This document shows positions 61,314 through 64,000 of a DNA stretch of 64,000 nt, piece by piece. The translations under genes and the position numbers were made by a program. Source of the DNA: Ga0077560 sp046330395 (lineage in GTDB: Bacteria; Actinomycetota; Thermoleophilia; Miltoncostaeales; Miltoncostaeaceae); assembly GCA_046330395.1 (NCBI GenBank), contig JAXLSS010000002.1, positions 124,001-188,000 of the forward strand, in the 5' to 3' direction. The notes beneath the pieces were generated by a model that saw only the letters and a list, made by a program, of their open reading frames with translations, searched no databases and was not told the DNA's origin. The first letter of the stretch is position 1. Each line of letters opens with the position of its first letter.

Positions 61314-62293
61314 GGGCGCAGCGTATCGCCACCCGCAAGCGCGCCCCGGCGCACCGGCGGGGTGGGGGAGGGCGCCAGGCGGCCCAGGGCCACCGCCGGC
61401 CCCCGCTGCGGGATCACGATGGCGCCGATGGACGGGTTGGCCCGCAGGTGGCGCTCGGCGGTGGCCTCATCGACGGTTGCCAGGACCGTGGCGTGCATCT
61501 CGGCCTCCCAGCCGGTGGGCGCCACCACCGTGGCGGTGAGCGGGCCGGCCACCGCGGCGTGCCCCGTGGTGGGGTCGATGAGGTGGTGCAGGGAGCGGTC
61601 CGGGCCGAAGCGGCGCCGGTCGCGACCCGATGTGGCCACGGCCCCCTGGGCGATGGTGATGCTGGCGGCCGGTTCGGCCCCGCCGCGCGGGTCGGCCACC
61701 GCGACCCCCCACGGGCCGTCCTCGGGGGAGCGGCCCCACAGGCGCAGGTCGCCGCCCAGGTCGACGAACGCGCCCGGCACCCCGGGCCACGCATCCCGCA
61801 GGGCCGCCAGCGCCCGGTCGGCGGTCCAGCCCTTGGCGATGCCGCCCAGGTCGATGCCCGTGCCGGCCGCCACGCGCACCCGGCGTCCCTTGCGATCGAC
61901 GTCCACGTGGCCGTTCGGCCGCCAGTCGTGCAGGGGGGCGGGCGCCCGGGGCGTGAGGTCCTCGAACGAGCGGTCGTAGCCCTCGGCCACCAGGGCCGGC
62001 AGCACGGTGGGATCGAAACGGCCGTCCGTGAGGCGCCGTGCCTCCAGGGCCAGCGCGGTCAGCTCCGCCAACCGCGGGTCCACATCGATCCACGTCCCCG
62101 CCGCGGCGTTCACTCGCGACAGGTCGCTGTCGGGCAGAAAACAGGACAGGACGCGTTCGCAGGCCGCGATCTCGGCGCGCGCCGCGGCGGTGGCGCGCGC
62201 CACGTCGGCCAGCTCAGCCTCATCCGCGACCACGGCGATGGCGCAGTCGGACCCCATGGCCCGGAAGGGCTCCACCCGCAGGGCGCGGGTCAC
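61310..62293 (-). CDS. apbE: FAD:protein FMN transferase (ApbE)
   Basis: A 327-residue enzyme that attaches FMN from FAD to a Thr or Ser of a partner. Seen: 'FRAMGSDCAIAVVADE', 'RVNAAAGTWIDVDPRL', 'TDGRFDPTVLPAL', the flavin-site loop 'GTGIDLGGIAKGWTADRAL', 'GGDLRLWG' and 'HHLIDPTTGHAAVAGPLTAT'. No signal peptide, so it flavinylates in the cytoplasm. Its GTG overlaps the end of the 92-residue gene and its stop overlaps the ferric-reductase gene. Confidence 0.92.
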   Translation of the reverse strand: MTRALRVEPFRAMGSDCAIAVVADEAELADVARATAAARAEIAACERVLSCFLPDSDLSRVNAAAGTWIDVDPRLAELTALALEARRLTDGRFDPTVLPALVAEGYDRSFEDLTPRAPAPLHDWRPNGHVDVDRKGRRVRVAAGTGIDLGGIAKGWTADRALAALRDAWPGVPGAFVDLGGDLRLWGRSPEDGPWGVAVADPRGGAEPAASITIAQGAVATSGRDRRRFGPDRSLHHLIDPTTGHAAVAGPLTATVVAPTGWEAEMHATVLATVDEATAERHLRANPSIGAIVIPQRGPAVALGRLAPSPTPPVRRGALAGGDTLRP

Positions 62294-62568
62294 GAGGTGT
62301 GCGTGGTGACGTGGTAGGTGGGTGCGGTGACCTGCGGCACGTACGTCGCGCCGGCGGAGGAGGCCTGCGTGACACCGCTGGGCTGGGTGCGCGGGACGCT
62401 CCGGGCTGCGCGGGTGGTTTGGGTGTCCTGGGTTGCCTGCGCGGCCTGGGTGGCGTGCGATGCGGCCAGGGCCATGCCTCCCGCCCCGAACAGCACCACC
62501 AGCGCCGCGGCGGTGGCGATGTTGCGGCGGCCGGCCGCCTCCGACGGGCGCGTGGGACGCCGGTTCAC
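62290..62568 (-). CDS. small exported Ser/Thr/Gln-rich protein, possible ApbE target
   Basis: A 92-residue protein with one N-terminal membrane or signal segment ('IATAAALVVLFGAGGMALAA') and a low-complexity tail of Ala, Thr, Gln and Ser. Near the end it has 'QASSAGATYVP', which shares Gly-Ala-Thr with the flavinylation motif (Asp-x-x-Ser/Thr-Gly-Ala-Thr) but lacks the leading Asp and the Ser/Thr before Gly. Four-base overlaps link it to apbE and to the next small gene. No FMN-binding domain is present. Target status is speculation. Confidence 0.65.
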   Translation of the reverse strand: MNRRPTRPSEAAGRRNIATAAALVVLFGAGGMALAASHATQAAQATQDTQTTRAARSVPRTQPSGVTQASSAGATYVPQVTAPTYHVTTHTS

Positions 62569-62759
62569 AGCATCACGCCGGACATGGTGAGCGCCAGGGT
62601 GCCGCCCACCAGCGCCCAGCGGCCCCAGCGGCTCAGCGTGAGGCGCCAGGGCGACGGGTAGCCCATGGCCGCGGCGAACCGCTCGGCCGCGTCGTGATCG
62701 ACCCGCCTGATGCCCCGGCTTCCGCGGGAGGGGTTCCGCATCGTCGCTGACTGTTCCAT
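62565..62759 (-). CDS. small single-pass membrane protein
   Basis: A 64-residue protein with a basic N-terminus and one membrane helix at the C-terminus ('WGRWALVGGTLALTMSGVML'). GGACGGTG lies ahead of the ATG at 62759; an in-frame ATG at 62843 is less likely. First gene of the four-gene flavin/ferric-reductase operon, with its stop overlapping the next start. Not recognised. Confidence 0.6.
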   Translation of the reverse strand: MEQSATMRNPSRGSRGIRRVDHDAAERFAAAMGYPSPWRLTLSRWGRWALVGGTLALTMSGVML

Positions 62760-62927
62760 CGCACACCGTCCGGGGGGTCGCCGTTTGTGAGAGCTCCCGG
62801 GCGGGAGCGTGACGACGATGGTGCCGGTGGTCCCTGAGATCACCCTGAAGCGTTCGCGAGCGCTCGGATAAGCAACGGTTGGGAAATGGTCAGGAGCCGG
62901 GCCACCACGCGCCTCCCGTGCGCGGCG

Positions 62928-63773
62928 CTACTCCGGCCGGTCGTCGGCCACCAGGGCGGTCGCGGGGGCCGGCCGCGGCTGGGCCAGCGCCTGCCGGGCG
63001 GCCCGCGCGAGCGCCTCGGCCCACGGCATCGCCACTCGCACCGCCGCCAGCAGGCCCACCGCGACGATGCCGTCGAGCCACCAGTGGTTGGCGGTGGCCA
63101 CCACCACCACGCACGTCAGCGCGGAGTGGCCCAGCGCCAGCCACCGCCAACGGCTGGCGCTCACCTCCACCGCCGCCCAGCCGATCAGCGCCGCCCAGGC
63201 CACGTGCACCGACGGCATCGCGATCAGCTGCGCGGCGTCCGGCACGCCCAGCCGCTGGTACACCGAGTCGCTCATCGCAAGGCCGGTGTCCACGAAACCC
63301 AGCTTGGGGTACATGCGCGGCGGCGCCACCGGGATGAGCTGGATCGCGAAGCACAGGCCCGTGAGCACGCCCAGCGTGGTGCGCCATCGCGCGAAGTGGT
63401 CCCGGTGGCGCAGGAACAGCCACAGCAGGAACACGCCCAGGGCCGGAACGTGCACCCAGCCGTAGTACTCGTTGAGGAACCGCATCAGGGTCTGGTGGTG
63501 CAGGAACAGCCCCTGCACCCACCGCTCGTTGGCGATGTGCAGCGTCTGCTCGATGTGCCACACGGTCTCGCCGTGCGCCATGGCGCCGTCGGTGTGCCGC
63601 AGCGGCTGCGACCCCAGGTAGGTCCACACCGTGTACAGCGCCGCCACGATGCCGGCCTCGCGCAGCAGCGCCGTGACGCTGCGCAGCCGCCGGCCCCGCG
63701 GGCGCCACACGCCGCCGGCCAGCACCAGCACGACCGAGAGCACCAACGCGTCCTGCCAGGGCATCCAGTCCAT
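62928..63773 (-). CDS. PAP2-superfamily membrane protein (inositol phosphoceramide synthase-like)
   Basis: A 281-residue polytopic membrane protein of the PAP2_3 group. Active-site motifs: 'AMPSVHVAWAAL' with Ser-x-x-His, and 'TANHWWLDGIV' with the second His-x3-Asp; the upstream 'PPRMYPKLGF' replaces the classical K-x6-R-P. Six membrane segments. Family members in actinobacteria dephosphorylate or transfer lipid headgroups at the outer face. Substrate unknown. Confidence 0.88.
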   Translation of the reverse strand: MDWMPWQDALVLSVVLVLAGGVWRPRGRRLRSVTALLREAGIVAALYTVWTYLGSQPLRHTDGAMAHGETVWHIEQTLHIANERWVQGLFLHHQTLMRFLNEYYGWVHVPALGVFLLWLFLRHRDHFARWRTTLGVLTGLCFAIQLIPVAPPRMYPKLGFVDTGLAMSDSVYQRLGVPDAAQLIAMPSVHVAWAALIGWAAVEVSASRWRWLALGHSALTCVVVVATANHWWLDGIVAVGLLAAVRVAMPWAEALARAARQALAQPRPAPATALVADDRPE

Positions 63774-63931
63774 TCACCCCTCCCGAGCGGCCGCCCAAGA
63801 CTACCCACCGCGGTGGTCACGGCCACACGGCGCCGGAGGGTGCCCCCGCGACCTCACATCGGGCGCCCAGCCGCCGATGCATGCGCGAAACCGGCCGATT
63901 TCGGCTGCCCTCATTCCCCGGAGGATCCGAA

Positions 63932-64000
63932 GTGCGCATTCCCCGCCGAGCCGTGCTCGCCGCCGCCCTCGCCGTGCAGGCCGTCGTCGCGGCCGGGGCC
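63932..64000 (+). CDS. start of a secreted protein, cut by the window end
   Basis: CGGAGGATCC precedes a GTG at 63932, and the 23 visible codons give 'VRIPRRAVLAAALAVQAV' then Ala/Gly, a typical signal peptide. The same spacing of GGAGG and start is used by the collagen-like genes at 22.8 and 23.5 kb. Nothing can be said about the mature protein. Confidence 0.6.
   Translation, partial: MRIPRRAVLAAALAVQAVVAAGA

Overview
The window is very GC-rich DNA, dense with short operons that overlap by GTGA or ATGA. The gene types point to a soil or freshwater actinobacterium: secreted collagen-like Gly-X-Y proteins, a DUF11 surface protein, RTX-like repeats, MASE1 and NarL-type two-component pairs, an FHA protein next to a large Ser/Thr kinase-STAND protein, F420-type nitroreductase, SnoaL-fold proteins and rifamycin phosphotransferase. 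The closest fit is class Thermoleophilia (Solirubrobacterales). This is inference from gene content; no rRNA or other marker gene is present. I saw no rRNA, tRNA, CRISPR array or intact insertion sequence.

Layout. 0.1-6 kb: ferrous iron uptake operon feoA-feoB-feoC, facing a response regulator-histidine kinase-cytochrome c operon. 6-20 kb: a GMC oxidoreductase, SnoaL-like and collagen-like proteins, a cupin/monooxygenase-like/GNAT operon, a LuxR-type ATP-free TPR-like regulator, a DUF11 surface protein, a lipoprotein, an AcuC-type deacetylase, an F420-type reductase and secreted proteins of unknown role. 20-26.5 kb: a degenerate receiver, a MASE1 histidine kinase with its NarL-type regulator, two tandem collagen-like genes, an SDR and an epimerase. 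26.8-32.5 kb: DUF2945, an RTX-like secreted protein, cyclopropane fatty acid synthase, a lipoprotein cytochrome c, a serine recombinase remnant and DUF3291. 32.5-40.1 kb: a diguanylate cyclase, an OmpR-type two-component pair, UppP and a rifamycin phosphotransferase homologue. 40.1-48 kb: the least familiar part, an FHA-HTH protein, a small beta-rich protein, a zinc-ribbon microprotein, a 1555-residue kinase-STAND-propeller membrane protein and a long protein I do not recognise. 48-57.8 kb: DUF3237, SnoaL-like, twin zinc-ribbon peptide, TetR/MFS efflux pair with a clear operator, PPK2, DUF427, PNPOx, GDSL esterase, amino-acid permease and a secreted repeat protein. 58-64 kb: a secreted HtaA-like or unknown beta protein, a methyltransferase, a flavin electron-transfer operon (two mini-proteins, ApbE, ferric reductase-like), a PAP2-type enzyme and the start of a secreted protein cut by the window end.

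An important caveat runs through the whole window: at least a dozen otherwise well-conserved genes are broken by single-base insertions or deletions, mostly in G or C runs. So many, with reading frames that otherwise look intact, are more easily explained by sequencing or assembly error than by real decay. Those genes are given as one span with the approximate position of each shift. The clear exception is the recombinase at 30.9 kb, whose catalytic half is simply absent.

Functionally the window combines envelope and redox traits (iron uptake, two c-type cytochromes, ferric reductase/ApbE, UppP, PAP2, Cfa), several sensory systems (three histidine kinase pairs, a GGDEF enzyme, a kinase-FHA signalling cluster) and drug defence (MFS/TetR, Rph).
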